Source: Rhodoluna limnophila (GTDB lineage Bacteria > Actinomycetota > Actinomycetes > Actinomycetales > Microbacteriaceae). From it: a stretch of 64,000 bases of DNA. Each line of letters begins with the position of its first letter. Within the stretch, counting starts at the first letter, position 1. This document shows positions 9,024 to 18,674 of this stretch, one piece after another. The notes under the pieces are model-generated. The model ran no database searches, had not been told where the DNA came from, and saw only the letters and a program-made list of their open reading frames with translations. A program made the position numbers and the translations under genes. The DNA lies in the NCBI GenBank assembly GCA_945883505.1, contig CAMCXL010000001.1, positions 1 through 64,000 on the forward strand, written 5' to 3'.

Positions 9024-9557
9024 ATGACTGACGACTCGATTCTTGGAGGCGACATGCTCTTTACTGACGGGCTGATCTCCCAAGACCCAAAAGTTGGCTA
9101 CCGCGGAACTGCGGCAGCTGCCGCAAGCGGCATTAGCTACCGTCAGCTTGATTATTGGGACCGCACCAATCTACTTCAGCCTTCCGTTCGTGGTGCATCA
9201 GGTTCTGGTTCACAGCGCCTTTACGCGTTCCGCGACATCTTGGTTCTCAAGCTTGTAAAACGACTTCTCGACACCGGAGTTTCGCTTCAGCAGATTCGAA
9301 TTGCAGTGGATCAGCTTCGAGCTGCTGGACTAAATGACTTGGCAAGAATCACTTTGATGAGCGATGGGGCCAGGGTTTACCTGTGCACTTCGGAGGACGA
9401 GGTTATTGACCTACTCGGCCGCGGTCAGGGAGTATTTGGTATTGCTGTTGGACGAGTTCTGCGTGAAGTTGAGGCTTCGCTGGTAAATATCGCAACCCTC
9501 CACCTAGACGACATGGATGAGCTTGCAGCCCGCAGGGCAAACAAGAAAGCCGTTTAG
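9024..9557 (+). CDS. MerR-family regulator, Rv1830-like
   Basis: This 177-residue MerR-type transcription factor has its winged helix-turn-helix at about residues 25-95 (GTAAAAASGISYRQLDYWD and the LYAFRDILVLKLVKRL segment), followed by a short region that probably forms the dimer coil. In many Actinobacteria a garA-merR-(DUF151)-merR order is seen. Here the DUF151 gene is absent between the two regulators. The start ATG has AAAGGAG at 6-7 bases. The stop shares bases with the opposite parA-like gene (TTAG). Confidence 0.82.
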   Translation: MTDDSILGGDMLFTDGLISQDPKVGYRGTAAAAASGISYRQLDYWDRTNLLQPSVRGASGSGSQRLYAFRDILVLKLVKRLLDTGVSLQQIRIAVDQLRAAGLNDLARITLMSDGARVYLCTSEDEVIDLLGRGQGVFGIAVGRVLREVEASLVNIATLHLDDMDELAARRANKKAV

Positions 9558-10450
9558 TCTTTTTTACTTTCTCCAAAATCAAGACCTGCTTCAAGTGATG
9601 CTCCGCGCCTGATTTTTACTGACTTAGTGGCCTTTTTGTTTCTCTTCAGCGATCTTGAGCTTTGCTCAATCACCGGACCCTCAAAAACTTTGTCCAAAAC
9701 CTGCTCGAAGTTTTTGGCCATTTGGCTGGCAATTTCCCCCGGCCAACTGTGGATTGGTCGAGCAGCACCCTGAGCTTGCTGCACCGCGGAATGCTCTTCG
9801 ATTGCCACCGAGATTAATCTGGGGCCAAATAATTGCTGAAGCTCAGCAAAACGAAACTGGTGCTCTTTGGAAGCTGGGATGTATCGATTCACCAATACCC
9901 CCAACACTTGCAATCTGCCAGCGGTCTGTTTGCTAATTTCTGCAATGGCGCGTATCGCTCGGTCGGCGGCCAAGACCGAAAATATCGACGGCTCGGCAAT
10001 CACTAGCACTTTGTCACTAGCCGTCCAGGCCAGCTGGGTAAGCCCATTTAGAGAAGGTGGAGTGTCGATAATTACGATGTCGTATTCGGTCTCCACGCGG
10101 CTGAGGGCTTCTTCTAATCGCCATAGGTCACGCTTGGTTGGGGTTGGGCTGTCGAATTCGACTACCTTGGGGCTACCGGGGAGTAGATCCATAATTCCGC
10201 CCGACAGCGACTCCCAATCACTGACTACTATTGCCTTATGCACATTGGCGTGCTTGGGAAGTCTTAAGACCTCGGCACAAGTCGCCTTCAATTCTCTGGT
10301 GGCACCCAATGCAGTGGTCGCGTCAGACTGTGGATCAAGATCCACTACCAATGTTCGAAGTCCTCTTGAGAGGGCAGCGGATGCTAACCCAAGGGCAACG
10401 GTGGTCTTTCCGACCCCGCCTTTGAGAGAGCTCACGCTTAGAACATGCAC
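9554..10450 (-). CDS. ParA/MinD-family ATPase, orphan
   Basis: This 298-residue P-loop ATPase has an N-terminal deviant Walker A motif (KGGVGKTT) after about ten residues, DLDPQSDAT for switch I and a D-T-PPSL segment. The last 45 residues are basic and low in complexity, ending near LDFGESKKD, and may bind nucleic acid or a partner. No ParB, MinC or obvious cargo gene is next to it. It is divergent from pyc across 68 bases and convergent with merR. ParA-like proteins in this place are widespread in actinobacteria, but I do not know their cargo. Confidence 0.8.
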   Translation of the reverse strand: MHVLSVSSLKGGVGKTTVALGLASAALSRGLRTLVVDLDPQSDATTALGATRELKATCAEVLRLPKHANVHKAIVVSDWESLSGGIMDLLPGSPKVVEFDSPTPTKRDLWRLEEALSRVETEYDIVIIDTPPSLNGLTQLAWTASDKVLVIAEPSIFSVLAADRAIRAIAEISKQTAGRLQVLGVLVNRYIPASKEHQFRFAELQQLFGPRLISVAIEEHSAVQQAQGAARPIHSWPGEIASQMAKNFEQVLDKVFEGPVIEQSSRSLKRNKKATKSVKIRRGASLEAGLDFGESKKD

Positions 10451-10518
10451 CCAAATAGGCTACCTTTTTATTTAGAGATAGCTTTGAAGCGAAACTGGCT
10501 CATTCAGGTTAGGAACAG

Positions 10519-13500
10519 ATGTTTAGCAAGATTTTGGTTGCAAACCGCGGTGAAATCGCTGTTCGCGCCTTTCGAGCAGCCTTTGAGCTAGGCGCCAAAA
10601 CGGTAGCGGTCTTTCCTTACGAGGATAGAAACTCAACCCACCGCCAGAAAGCCGATGAGGCTTATCAAATCGGAGAAATCGGTCACCCGGTACGCGCCTA
10701 TCTAGATGTTTCGGAAATTATCCGAGTTGCCAAAGAATGTGGGGCGGATGCCATATATCCAGGCTACGGATTTCTTTCTGAAAACCCAGAGCTAGCAAAA
10801 GCCGCCAGAGAAAACGGCATCGCTTTCATTGGTCCAAACCACGACGTTCTTGAGCTAGCTGGAAATAAGGTAAACGCTATTCAGGCCGCCTCGAAGGCCG
10901 GGGTGCCAGTTCTGAAATCCTCCAAGTCATCCGCTGACCCCAAAGAACTTCTGAAAGCTGCCAAGGAAATAGGGTTTCCAATCTTTGTAAAGGCGGTAGC
11001 TGGCGGCGGCGGTCGCGGTATGAGACGGGTAGCCGAAGAGTCCGAGTTGGCCGGCGCGATAGCGGACGCCTCCCGCGAGGCGGAAAGTGCCTTTGGTGAC
11101 CCAAGAGTATTTCTAGAGCAGGCGGTACTTAGACCTAGGCACATAGAAGTTCAGATTCTGGCCGATAGTCAAGGGAACGTGGTGCACCTATTCGAGCGCG
11201 ATTGCTCGGTGCAAAGACGAAACCAAAAAGTAGTTGAGATTGCTCCGGCTCCAAACATTGACGAGAAACTGCGCCAACGCCTCTACACCGACGCCGTCAA
11301 CTTTGCCAAGGAACTCGGTTATGAAAATGCCGGAACAGTGGAGTTTTTGGTGGACACCGTTGGCCCCAATGCTGGAAAGCACGTCTTTATTGAGATGAAC
11401 CCCAGAATCCAGGTCGAGCACACCGTCACCGAAGAAATCACCGACATTGACCTAGTTCAGTCCCAGATGAGAATTGCGGCAGGGGAGTCACTTAAAGATC
11501 TGGGTCTAAGCCAAGAAAGCATCTCGATGCACGGCTTCGCGATCCAGTGCCGCATCACAACTGAAGATCCGGCAGCAAACTTTAGGCCCGACACCGGAAA
11601 AATCACCACCTATCGCTCTCCAGGTGGAGCTGGGATCAGGTTGGACGGCGGAACTGTCTCTACCGGTGCCGAGATTTCCCCACACTTTGACTCGATGCTG
11701 GTGAAGCTAATTGCCCGAGGTAAAAACTTTCAAGCGGCTGTCACAAGAGCTAGGCGAGGCCTAGCCGAATTTAGAATTCGCGGAGTTTCAACCAACATCT
11801 CATTCCTACAGGCCGTGCTAGCTGATGAAACTTTTGCAAGCGGGGAGCTCAGCACTTCCTTTATTGAGGAGCGCCCAGAGCTTTTATTGACCAAGCCCTC
11901 CAAGGATCGCGGTGGAAAACTTTTGCAGTGGCTTGCCGAAACCACCGTGAACCAGCCAAATGGCCCAAGACTGAACTATGTAAACCCGGCGTTGAAACTT
12001 CCCCGAGTGGATCTATCAAAACCGGCACCTAATGGTTCTAGGCAGCGGCTGCAAGAGCTTGGACCAGAGGGCTTTGCCAAAGCACTTCGCCAGCAAAAGC
12101 AGGTTGCGATAACCGATACCACCTTCCGCGATGCACACCAGTCACTGCTTGCAACCAGAGTAAGGACAAGAGATCTGGTTCAAGTCGCACCGCATCTTGC
12201 AAGGCTTACCCCGGAACTACTTTCAGTAGAAGCTTGGGGTGGAGCAACATACGATGTTGCTCTTAGATTCCTTGCAGAGGACCCCTGGGAAAGGCTCGAG
12301 GCTCTTCGAGAAGCGATGCCTAATCTATGTATCCAAATGCTGCTTCGTGGAAGAAATACCGTCGGTTACACTCCTTACCCAGAGATAGTCACCAAGTCTT
12401 TTATCGAAGAGGCAACAAAATCCGGAATAGACATATTCCGTATCTTCGATGCCCTAAACGATGTTGAGCAGATGCGTCCGGCAATTGAAGCGGTTTTGGC
12501 AACCAAGACAGCTGTTGCTGAAGTTGGAATTTGCTACTCCGGGAATCTGCTGGATCCACAGGAAGATCTCTATACGCTGGATTACTACCTAAACCTTGCC
12601 GAGAAGATAGTTGCTGCCGGCGCACACATCCTGGCTATCAAAGACATGGCGGGTCTTCTAAGGCCAGAGGCTGCGAGAAAACTTGTCACGGCACTGCGCG
12701 AAAAATTCGATCTGCCAGTTCACTTACACACCCACGACACCGCCGGTGGTCAGCTCGCAACTTTATTGGCTGCAATTCAAGCCGGGGTGGACGCTGTTGA
12801 TGTAGCCAGCGCTCCAATGGCCGGAACTACCTCCCAACCATCGGCATCATCTTTGATTGCAGCTTTGGCAAACACCGAGCACGATGCAGGAATTGAGCTT
12901 TCAGCGGTAACGCAGTTGGAGCCTTACTTTGAGGCAGTTCGGAAAGTTTACGCACCGTTTGAGTCTGGGCTTCCAGGTCCTACCGGTCGGGTCTATAAGC
13001 ACGAGATACCGGGTGGTCAGCTTTCCAATCTTCGTCAGCAGGCGATTGCTTTGGGTCTTGGAGATCAGTTCGAAAAGATCGAGGATATGTACGCGGCGGC
13101 TAATGAGATTCTTGGTCGCCCCACAAAAGTGACCCCATCATCGAAGGTGGTTGGTGATTTGGCGCTTCACCTGGTGGCTGTGGATGCAGACCCAGTAGAT
13201 TTCGCGAACAATCCTCAGAACTATGACGTACCGGATTCGGTGGTTGGTTTCATGGCCGGCGAGCTCGGAGATCTACCTGGCGGGTGGCCAGAGCCATTTA
13301 GGACCAAGGTACTAAAGGGTCGGGAAATCAAGTTTGGTGTCGAAGAAGTATCTGAGGAAGACCTAAAGCTTCTTGCGGGCTCTTCTTCGCAGCGTAGGGC
13401 AACACTAAATCGATTACTGTTCCCGGCCCCGTTCAAGGAATTTAGCAAGATGCGTGAGAACTACGGTCGCCTAGATCAGGTCGACACCATCGATTTCTTA

Positions 13501-13923
13501 TATGGCTTAGAGCAGGGCACCGAGCACCTGATTGAGCTTGCCAAGGGCTTAAGACTTTATGTCGGACTAGAAGCTATCGGTAGCCCTGACCCCAAGGGCT
13601 TCCGAACAGTGATGGCAACTTTGAATGGCCAGCTTCGTCCGGTAAATGTGCGTGACCGTAAAATTGTTAGCGACGTTGTGGTCGCAGAAAAAGCCGATCC
13701 AAAGAACTTAGCTCACGTCGCTGCACCGTTCCAGGGTGTTGTCACTCTAAAAACCGTGGTCGGGGCCAAGGTGGAACTCGGTCAGCCGGTTGCGAGCATT
13801 GAGGCCATGAAGATGGAAGCCACCATTACCTCAAGCGCGTCGGGAGTTATCAAAAGGCTTGCTATCTCGGGCACCCAGGCTGTTGAGGCCGGGGATCTAA
13901 TCATTGAGCTAGAGCTCAGTTAG
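10519..13923 (+). CDS. pyc: Pyruvate carboxylase
   Basis: This is a full-length single-chain pyruvate carboxylase (1134 residues) that makes oxaloacetate from pyruvate, bicarbonate and ATP. The N-terminal biotin carboxylase begins with ILVANRGEIAVRAFRA and has the glycine-rich GGGGRGMR ATP loop and the EMNPRIQVEHTVTE active site. The central carboxyltransferase starts near residue 525 (ITDTTFRDAHQSLLATR). The biotin carboxyl carrier domain ends the chain, with biotinyl Lys1098 in EAMKMEA. It is the only anaplerotic enzyme in the window. AGGA lies 4 bases before the ATG. Confidence 0.97.
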   Translation: MFSKILVANRGEIAVRAFRAAFELGAKTVAVFPYEDRNSTHRQKADEAYQIGEIGHPVRAYLDVSEIIRVAKECGADAIYPGYGFLSENPELAKAARENGIAFIGPNHDVLELAGNKVNAIQAASKAGVPVLKSSKSSADPKELLKAAKEIGFPIFVKAVAGGGGRGMRRVAEESELAGAIADASREAESAFGDPRVFLEQAVLRPRHIEVQILADSQGNVVHLFERDCSVQRRNQKVVEIAPAPNIDEKLRQRLYTDAVNFAKELGYENAGTVEFLVDTVGPNAGKHVFIEMNPRIQVEHTVTEEITDIDLVQSQMRIAAGESLKDLGLSQESISMHGFAIQCRITTEDPAANFRPDTGKITTYRSPGGAGIRLDGGTVSTGAEISPHFDSMLVKLIARGKNFQAAVTRARRGLAEFRIRGVSTNISFLQAVLADETFASGELSTSFIEERPELLLTKPSKDRGGKLLQWLAETTVNQPNGPRLNYVNPALKLPRVDLSKPAPNGSRQRLQELGPEGFAKALRQQKQVAITDTTFRDAHQSLLATRVRTRDLVQVAPHLARLTPELLSVEAWGGATYDVALRFLAEDPWERLEALREAMPNLCIQMLLRGRNTVGYTPYPEIVTKSFIEEATKSGIDIFRIFDALNDVEQMRPAIEAVLATKTAVAEVGICYSGNLLDPQEDLYTLDYYLNLAEKIVAAGAHILAIKDMAGLLRPEAARKLVTALREKFDLPVHLHTHDTAGGQLATLLAAIQAGVDAVDVASAPMAGTTSQPSASSLIAALANTEHDAGIELSAVTQLEPYFEAVRKVYAPFESGLPGPTGRVYKHEIPGGQLSNLRQQAIALGLGDQFEKIEDMYAAANEILGRPTKVTPSSKVVGDLALHLVAVDADPVDFANNPQNYDVPDSVVGFMAGELGDLPGGWPEPFRTKVLKGREIKFGVEEVSEEDLKLLAGSSSQRRATLNRLLFPAPFKEFSKMRENYGRLDQVDTIDFLYGLEQGTEHLIELAKGLRLYVGLEAIGSPDPKGFRTVMATLNGQLRPVNVRDRKIVSDVVVAEKADPKNLAHVAAPFQGVVTLKTVVGAKVELGQPVASIEAMKMEATITSSASGVIKRLAISGTQAVEAGDLIIELELS

Positions 13924-13943
13924 CGCACTTTCAGTATCTGCTT

Positions 13944-13949
13944 TAGAAT
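13944..13949 (+). promoter_or_regulatory. -10 box upstream of the MinD-like gene
   Basis: TAGAAT lies 40 bases before the TTG start at 13989. A candidate -35 region near 13920 is poor. The gap to pyc (65 bases) holds no terminator, so readthrough from pyc is also possible. Confidence 0.4.
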
Positions 13950-13988
13950 TAGGCGAGCATTTCACCGGGGGCTAACTTAGGAGTTTTC

Positions 13989-15197
13989 TTGGCAAAGAAA
14001 AAAGACGCGCGTTTTGAAGAAGAGGGCACTGGCCTTGGCGAATCTGCTCCAGCGGTAGATCCTGCAAACTTTGACGTCGACGAATATTCTGAGCGCGAAG
14101 CTAGCTCTGAGATTGATCTTTCACCGTCAACTTCTTCGATAGCTGTTGTTGCAACCACCGAGTCCACGATCGAGGTGGTGGAAGCCGCAGCTGAGCCCGA
14201 GTCGACTAAATCTCGTTACAGCCGAAGAGACAGCATTCGAGGCGAGAACTTTGACGAACCAGAACCAGCCGCCATGCTTACAGCAGACCGTTTGCTGGAT
14301 GCCTCGGCGAAGTTTCGTCCGGCTCCCGAGTCAGGCTGGAGAAAGCTTGCCTACTACCTGAGCTTGAAACTATGGAATCCAGGAGATTCACCAAAGGTTA
14401 AAGCGCGCAAAGCGTTGGACGCTCGTATCGGGGCGGTACTGGAAGGCGGAGCAAAGTTCATCCCAGTTTTGACCCGCAAGGGTGGAGTGGGAAAGACCAC
14501 CATTTCAACACTGCTTGGAATGGCGATGGCTCAGGTTCGAGAGGACCGCGTTATTGCTATTGACGCTAACCCTGACCGTGGAACCCTAGCCGAGCGAGTG
14601 AGTAAGTCAACCAGGTTTACAGTCCGTGACGTGGTAAACCGCGCAGCCGCAATCGACGGCTTTTCAGAGTTTTCAAATATGGTTTCAAGAGATGAGACCA
14701 GACTCGATGTGTTGGCTTCCGATTCGGACCCTATGTTGTCGGAAGCTTTTGACGAGGGTGATTACAACGTGGTTGCGGATATGGCAGCCCGCTACTACTC
14801 GATCGTTATCACTGACTGCGGTACCGGTATCGTCCACTCGGTTATGCGTCCAACCCTGCAGCGCGCAAACGCTCTGGTTATTATCTCCGGCGGTTCGGTG
14901 GATGAGGCAAGACTTGCGTCTGAGACTCTTACCTGGCTGGAAGCTAATGGCTATGGTGAACTGGTTAGAAACTCAGTAGTTGCTCTAAACACCGCAACCC
15001 AGGCAACTCTGCTCGTCAAATTGGATGAAATCGAACAACACTTCAGGACTCGCGTTCGCACAGTAATCCGAATTCCTTATGACCCAGCTCTTGCCGCAGG
15101 TTCTGTCATTAAGTTCAACGAATTGAAAAAGCCAACTCGTGACGCGGCTCGCGAGCTCGCCTCCGAGGTCATTGGCTCGATTACAACTCCGATCTAA
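13989..15197 (+). CDS. MinD/ParA-like ATPase with acidic N-terminal extension
   Basis: This 402-residue protein begins with about 135 residues that look disordered and are rich in acidic and small residues. An ATPase domain follows, with KGGVGKTT near residues 164-171, AIDANPDRGTLAER and a TDCGTGIVHS segment. The C-terminal half resembles MinD-like proteins found in many Actinobacteria, some linked to type VII secretion, but no secretion gene is nearby. The start is TTG with TAGGAG 5 bases upstream. def follows after 6 bases. Function unknown: localisation of a membrane or polar complex is the family-level guess. Confidence 0.75.
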   Translation: MAKKKDARFEEEGTGLGESAPAVDPANFDVDEYSEREASSEIDLSPSTSSIAVVATTESTIEVVEAAAEPESTKSRYSRRDSIRGENFDEPEPAAMLTADRLLDASAKFRPAPESGWRKLAYYLSLKLWNPGDSPKVKARKALDARIGAVLEGGAKFIPVLTRKGGVGKTTISTLLGMAMAQVREDRVIAIDANPDRGTLAERVSKSTRFTVRDVVNRAAAIDGFSEFSNMVSRDETRLDVLASDSDPMLSEAFDEGDYNVVADMAARYYSIVITDCGTGIVHSVMRPTLQRANALVIISGGSVDEARLASETLTWLEANGYGELVRNSVVALNTATQATLLVKLDEIEQHFRTRVRTVIRIPYDPALAAGSVIKFNELKKPTRDAARELASEVIGSITTPI

Positions 15198-15203
15198 TTC
15201 TTC

Positions 15204-15704
15204 ATGACGGTTCGTGAGATCAGGCTATTTGGTGATCCGGTTCTAAAAACCGCTTCCGAGCCGATAACTTTCATAACCGACGCGGTCAAATCTCTAGTTG
15301 GCGATTTAGAAGAAACCACCGCCCTTCCCGGAAGAGCGGGAGTTGCTGCCAATCAAATCGGTGTAAACCTCAGGGCCTTTAGCTTTCATGTGGAGGGCAA
15401 AGTGGGTCACCTTTTGAATCCTGAAATCGTTGAGGCATCAGGTGAGCTAGTAGTTCTTGACGAAGGCTGCCTTTCGCTTCCAGAGATTTGGGGTAAGACA
15501 GCAAGACATACCAAGGTCAAGGTTCGGGGAATGAACATTTTGGGCGAACCGGTGGAAATCGAAGCCGAGGGATTACTCGCCCAAGTCATGCAGCACGAAA
15601 TTGATCACCTAGATGGCATGGTTTATCTAGACCGGCTAGATGGCCCAGCTCGCAAGGAGTGCATGGCAGCACTTCGCGAGACCAGCTGGTTTATGCGCGA
15701 CTAG
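15204..15704 (+). CDS. def: Peptide deformylase
   Basis: This 166-residue enzyme removes the formyl group from new N-termini. The metal-site motifs are EGCLS (Cys89) and HEIDH (His131, Glu132, His135). Motif 1 reads GRAGVAANQ, in which the first Gly of the usual GxGLAAxQ is replaced by Arg, a variant seen in actinobacterial deformylases. The stop codon shares a CTAG palindrome with the stop of fadD on the other strand. Confidence 0.95.
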   Translation: MTVREIRLFGDPVLKTASEPITFITDAVKSLVGDLEETTALPGRAGVAANQIGVNLRAFSFHVEGKVGHLLNPEIVEASGELVVLDEGCLSLPEIWGKTARHTKVKVRGMNILGEPVEIEAEGLLAQVMQHEIDHLDGMVYLDRLDGPARKECMAALRETSWFMRD

Positions 15705-17533
15705 TCTTCGATTTTCAGAGCTTCAGAGGTGGTCGGAGCACCGCCGTATATCTGATCAATGATTGGCGCAAAGTCTCGAGTGACTACCTCTCGCTTGATC
15801 TTCATAGATGGGGTTAGGTGTCCCGATTCTTCAGTTAGTTCACTTTCGATCACCGCAAACTTCTTGATTCCCTCAGCGTTGGAAACGGTGGCATTTACTT
15901 CATCGACTTTTCTCTGAAGCTCTGCTAACACCACGGGATTCTGAGCTGCCTGAGCCAAGCTCAGGTCAGATTTTTGGCCCTTGTTTCCAAGCCAGACCGG
16001 CAGCATCTCTGGGTCCAGCGACAAAAGGGCGGAAACAAAAGGACGCTGGTCGCCGATCACAACAGCCTGGGCAATTATCGGGCTGGCACGAAGCGGATCT
16101 TCCAAAGCAGTTGGGGCGACGTTCTTGCCTCCTGCTGTTACGATTAGTTCCTTCTTGCGTCCGGTGATTGAGATAAAGCCTTGCTCGTCCAACTCTCCGA
16201 TGTCGCCGGTTCTAAACCAACCATCTTGAATTGCGGCGGCGGTCGCCTCTGGGTTTTTCCAGTAGCCACGAAGCAGGTTAGAGCCCTTGAGCAAGATCTC
16301 GCCGTCGTCGGCAATCTTGACGGCGCAACCTGGAAGCACTCTACCGACCTTTCCAATTTGTGCATCTGAGGGTCTGCCGATCATAGCTGGAGCCGAAGTC
16401 TCGGTGAGTCCGTAGCCTTCGAGAACTATCAGTCCGATGGAGCGGAAGAAGTGTCCAAGGCGGTCTCCGAGCGGAGCGCCGCCGGAGACTGCATACTTCA
16501 CGTTGCCACCCATGGCGGCGCGTAGTTTCTTATAAACCAGAGCGTCAAAGACTTTGTGCAAAAGCTTGAGAGAAAGTGAGGGACCCTTTTTGGTATCGAG
16601 AGCTCTCGAGTAATCAATCGCTACCTGAACCGCCTTTCGGAAAATGTTACCCTTTCCGCCGGCTTCAGCTTTTTGTTCGGCTGAGTTATAGACCTTTTCA
16701 AATACTCTTGGAACAGCCAATAAAAAGTGTGGCCTGAACGACTGCATGCCGGCGGCAACAGTCTTGGTGTCGGGCTGGTGCCCGACTTTTATTCCGCCGT
16801 GTACGCAAAGAATGGAGATGAACCTCGCGTAAACATGGGCCAGCGGCAAAAATAATAGCGTTGCCTGTCCTTCTTTCACTACCTCTGGAAGTTCGAGCTG
16901 GGAGTTTCTAGAAAGGTCCACAAAGCCGCGGTGAAGTAGTTCACAACCCTTGGGTTTGCCGGTGGTTCCGGAGGTGTAGATGATTGTGGCCAGATCATCA
17001 AGGCCTCGGGAGGTCCTAGCTTTTTCAACTTCAGCCAGATCTACGCTTTTACCGAGTCCGACCAGCCTAAATAGCGAGTCGTCATCTAATCTCCAGACTT
17101 GCTTCACCGAGGGAGTGTTTTGCTTAATTTTTTCGAATCTTGCCTCGTGGTCCTTAGTCTCAACTATTAGCGCCACCGAGTTGGAGTCCGACAGCACCCA
17201 CTCGATTTGGGCTGGTGCGCTGGTTTCATAGATTGGAACCGATACCGCTCCTGCAAACCACAGCGCAAAGTCGATAAGTGCCCACTCGTATCTGGTGCGA
17301 CTCATTAGAGCAACTGAATCTCCAGGCCTAATTCCAGCTGCAATAAATCCTCGGGCCAGGTCTTTTACCTGCTCCAGGAATACTGCAGCGCTAACCTCGC
17401 GCCAGACACCGGGAGAATCCTCAACACCAAAAAGTGCAATGTCAGGTGTTTTTGAAACTCTTTGGACCAATAGGTCGGAGATGTTTTCGTTATTGGGGGA
17501 TTGAACCAGACTCGGTAGCTCGTAGGATCTCAT
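15701..17533 (-). CDS. fadD: Long-chain fatty acid-CoA ligase
   Basis: This 610-residue AMP-forming acyl-CoA synthetase of the FadD15 type activates fatty acids with ATP and CoA. Motif IIYTSGTTGKPKG is the phosphate loop, EGYGLTETSA the adenine pocket, and GWFRTGDIGELDEQGFISITGR spans the hinge to the C-terminal domain. The last catalytic Lys region is in the segment near LTPSMKIKRE. The ATG has CGGAG upstream. It stands alone on the minus strand and diverges from the glucokinase gene. Confidence 0.92.
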   Translation of the reverse strand: MRSYELPSLVQSPNNENISDLLVQRVSKTPDIALFGVEDSPGVWREVSAAVFLEQVKDLARGFIAAGIRPGDSVALMSRTRYEWALIDFALWFAGAVSVPIYETSAPAQIEWVLSDSNSVALIVETKDHEARFEKIKQNTPSVKQVWRLDDDSLFRLVGLGKSVDLAEVEKARTSRGLDDLATIIYTSGTTGKPKGCELLHRGFVDLSRNSQLELPEVVKEGQATLLFLPLAHVYARFISILCVHGGIKVGHQPDTKTVAAGMQSFRPHFLLAVPRVFEKVYNSAEQKAEAGGKGNIFRKAVQVAIDYSRALDTKKGPSLSLKLLHKVFDALVYKKLRAAMGGNVKYAVSGGAPLGDRLGHFFRSIGLIVLEGYGLTETSAPAMIGRPSDAQIGKVGRVLPGCAVKIADDGEILLKGSNLLRGYWKNPEATAAAIQDGWFRTGDIGELDEQGFISITGRKKELIVTAGGKNVAPTALEDPLRASPIIAQAVVIGDQRPFVSALLSLDPEMLPVWLGNKGQKSDLSLAQAAQNPVVLAELQRKVDEVNATVSNAEGIKKFAVIESELTEESGHLTPSMKIKREVVTRDFAPIIDQIYGGAPTTSEALKIED

Positions 17534-17565
17534 TGCCAGTCTCCGTTATCTCGCGATTTGGCATA

Positions 17566-17571
17566 ACTATA
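17566..17571 (-). promoter_or_regulatory. -10 box for fadD
   Basis: On the minus strand TATAGT lies 32 bases before the fadD ATG, close to the TATAAT consensus. The -35 region is weak (a TGAC core about 19 bases upstream). The 146-base gap to the glucokinase gene must also hold that gene's promoter, which I could not fix. Confidence 0.5.
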
Positions 17572-17679
17572 GCCAATAGGCCCCCGTGAGGGGTCATTTT
17601 TTTGCAGCTGGCATCTATCCGATGGCGGGGTAAACTTCTTTTTTGGTTGGATTCTGGGCAATTTTTGATAGGGCAAGTT

Positions 17680-18630
17680 ATGCATGCGGTCGGAATAGAC
17701 ATTGGTGGCACCAAGATTGCCGGTGCCCTGGTCGATGAAGCCGGAACAATCATTCAAGAACTTAGGGTTCCAAGCCCTATCTCTGACTCCGGTTCAATGG
17801 TCGATGCAATCGCAGCTGTTATTGATCAACTCACAGCCGGTCACCAGGTGGTTGGGGTTGGGGTCGCAGCAGCTGGATTCATCAGTGCTGACCGAGAGAT
17901 TATGTTTCACTCCCCAAACATCGCCGCCTGGCGAAACGAACCACTAAAGTCTCGAATCCAGGAAAAGACCAGTCACCCGGTTCTCTTGGAAAACGACGCC
18001 AATGCCGCCGGTTGGGCTGAATTTAGATTTGGAGCCGGCAGGGGCTCGAACTCCATGATTATGCTCACGATCGGAACCGGTGTTGGAGGCGCGGTTATCT
18101 CCGAGGGCCGATTGCTAAAGGGCGGGTTTGGAATTGGCGGTGAGCTTGGTCACATCGTTTCAATTCCAGGCGGCAGGGATTGTGGTTGCGGTCTAAAAGG
18201 CTGTATCGAAACCTACGCTTCCGGAACTGCGCTTTTGCAAGCCGCTAGAGATCTTGCCGAATCCAGTGACTCCTTAGGCGCCAGACTCAGACAGTTGAAT
18301 TCCGAGCACGGTTTATTGACCGGCGAGCATGTCTTCCAGGCGGTTATGGAAGACGATCCCGGTGCACTGAAGTTGATCTCGGAGCTCGGGGAGCAACTTG
18401 GAACCGCCATTGGGTCAATATTTGTTCCGATACTAGATCCAGAGCTAGTTGTTATTGGCGGTGGAGTTAGCGCCGTTGGAGAGAGACTTCTGGAGCCAAT
18501 TCGAACCAGCTACTCCAAATCCATGCCAGCCAAGGGTTATCGGCCCGAGCTTAAGATTGTGAAAGCACAGTTTTTGAACCAGGCCGGGCTTATTGGAGCG
18601 GCTGATTTGGCTCGCCAGAGCTTTTCTTAG
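17680..18630 (+). CDS. glk: ROK-family glucokinase
   Basis: This 316-residue ROK kinase is similar to actinobacterial glucokinase GlkA. The ATP-binding DIGGTKIAGAL is at the N-terminus, GTGVGGAVI in the middle, and the ROK zinc motif CGCGLKGCIE follows the GGELGH segment that holds the sugar-binding residues. No helix-turn-helix precedes it, so it is an enzyme rather than a ROK repressor. I chose ATG 17680 because the longer frame would add 26 nonconserved residues. It probably feeds glucose-6-phosphate into glycolysis. Other sugars are possible. Confidence 0.88.
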   Translation: MHAVGIDIGGTKIAGALVDEAGTIIQELRVPSPISDSGSMVDAIAAVIDQLTAGHQVVGVGVAAAGFISADREIMFHSPNIAAWRNEPLKSRIQEKTSHPVLLENDANAAGWAEFRFGAGRGSNSMIMLTIGTGVGGAVISEGRLLKGGFGIGGELGHIVSIPGGRDCGCGLKGCIETYASGTALLQAARDLAESSDSLGARLRQLNSEHGLLTGEHVFQAVMEDDPGALKLISELGEQLGTAIGSIFVPILDPELVVIGGGVSAVGERLLEPIRTSYSKSMPAKGYRPELKIVKAQFLNQAGLIGAADLARQSFS

Positions 18631-18663
18631 CTCGAGCTATAAACTAGGACTTTTGAGTGGCAT

Positions 18664-18670
18664 AAGGAGG
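18664..18670 (+). promoter_or_regulatory. Strong ribosome-binding site fixing the plsC start
   Basis: AAGGAGG lies 4 bases before the GTG at 18675 and decides that start codon. It is one of the best Shine-Dalgarno matches in the window. A possible -10 (TAAACT, 18640-18645) lies a little upstream. Confidence 0.7.
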
Positions 18671-18674
18671 ACTC

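Noticed and set aside
13989-15197. MinD-like ATPase as part of a type VII secretion locus
   Set aside because: No EccB, EccC, EccD or WXG100 gene is present nearby. The resemblance is limited to the ATPase fold.
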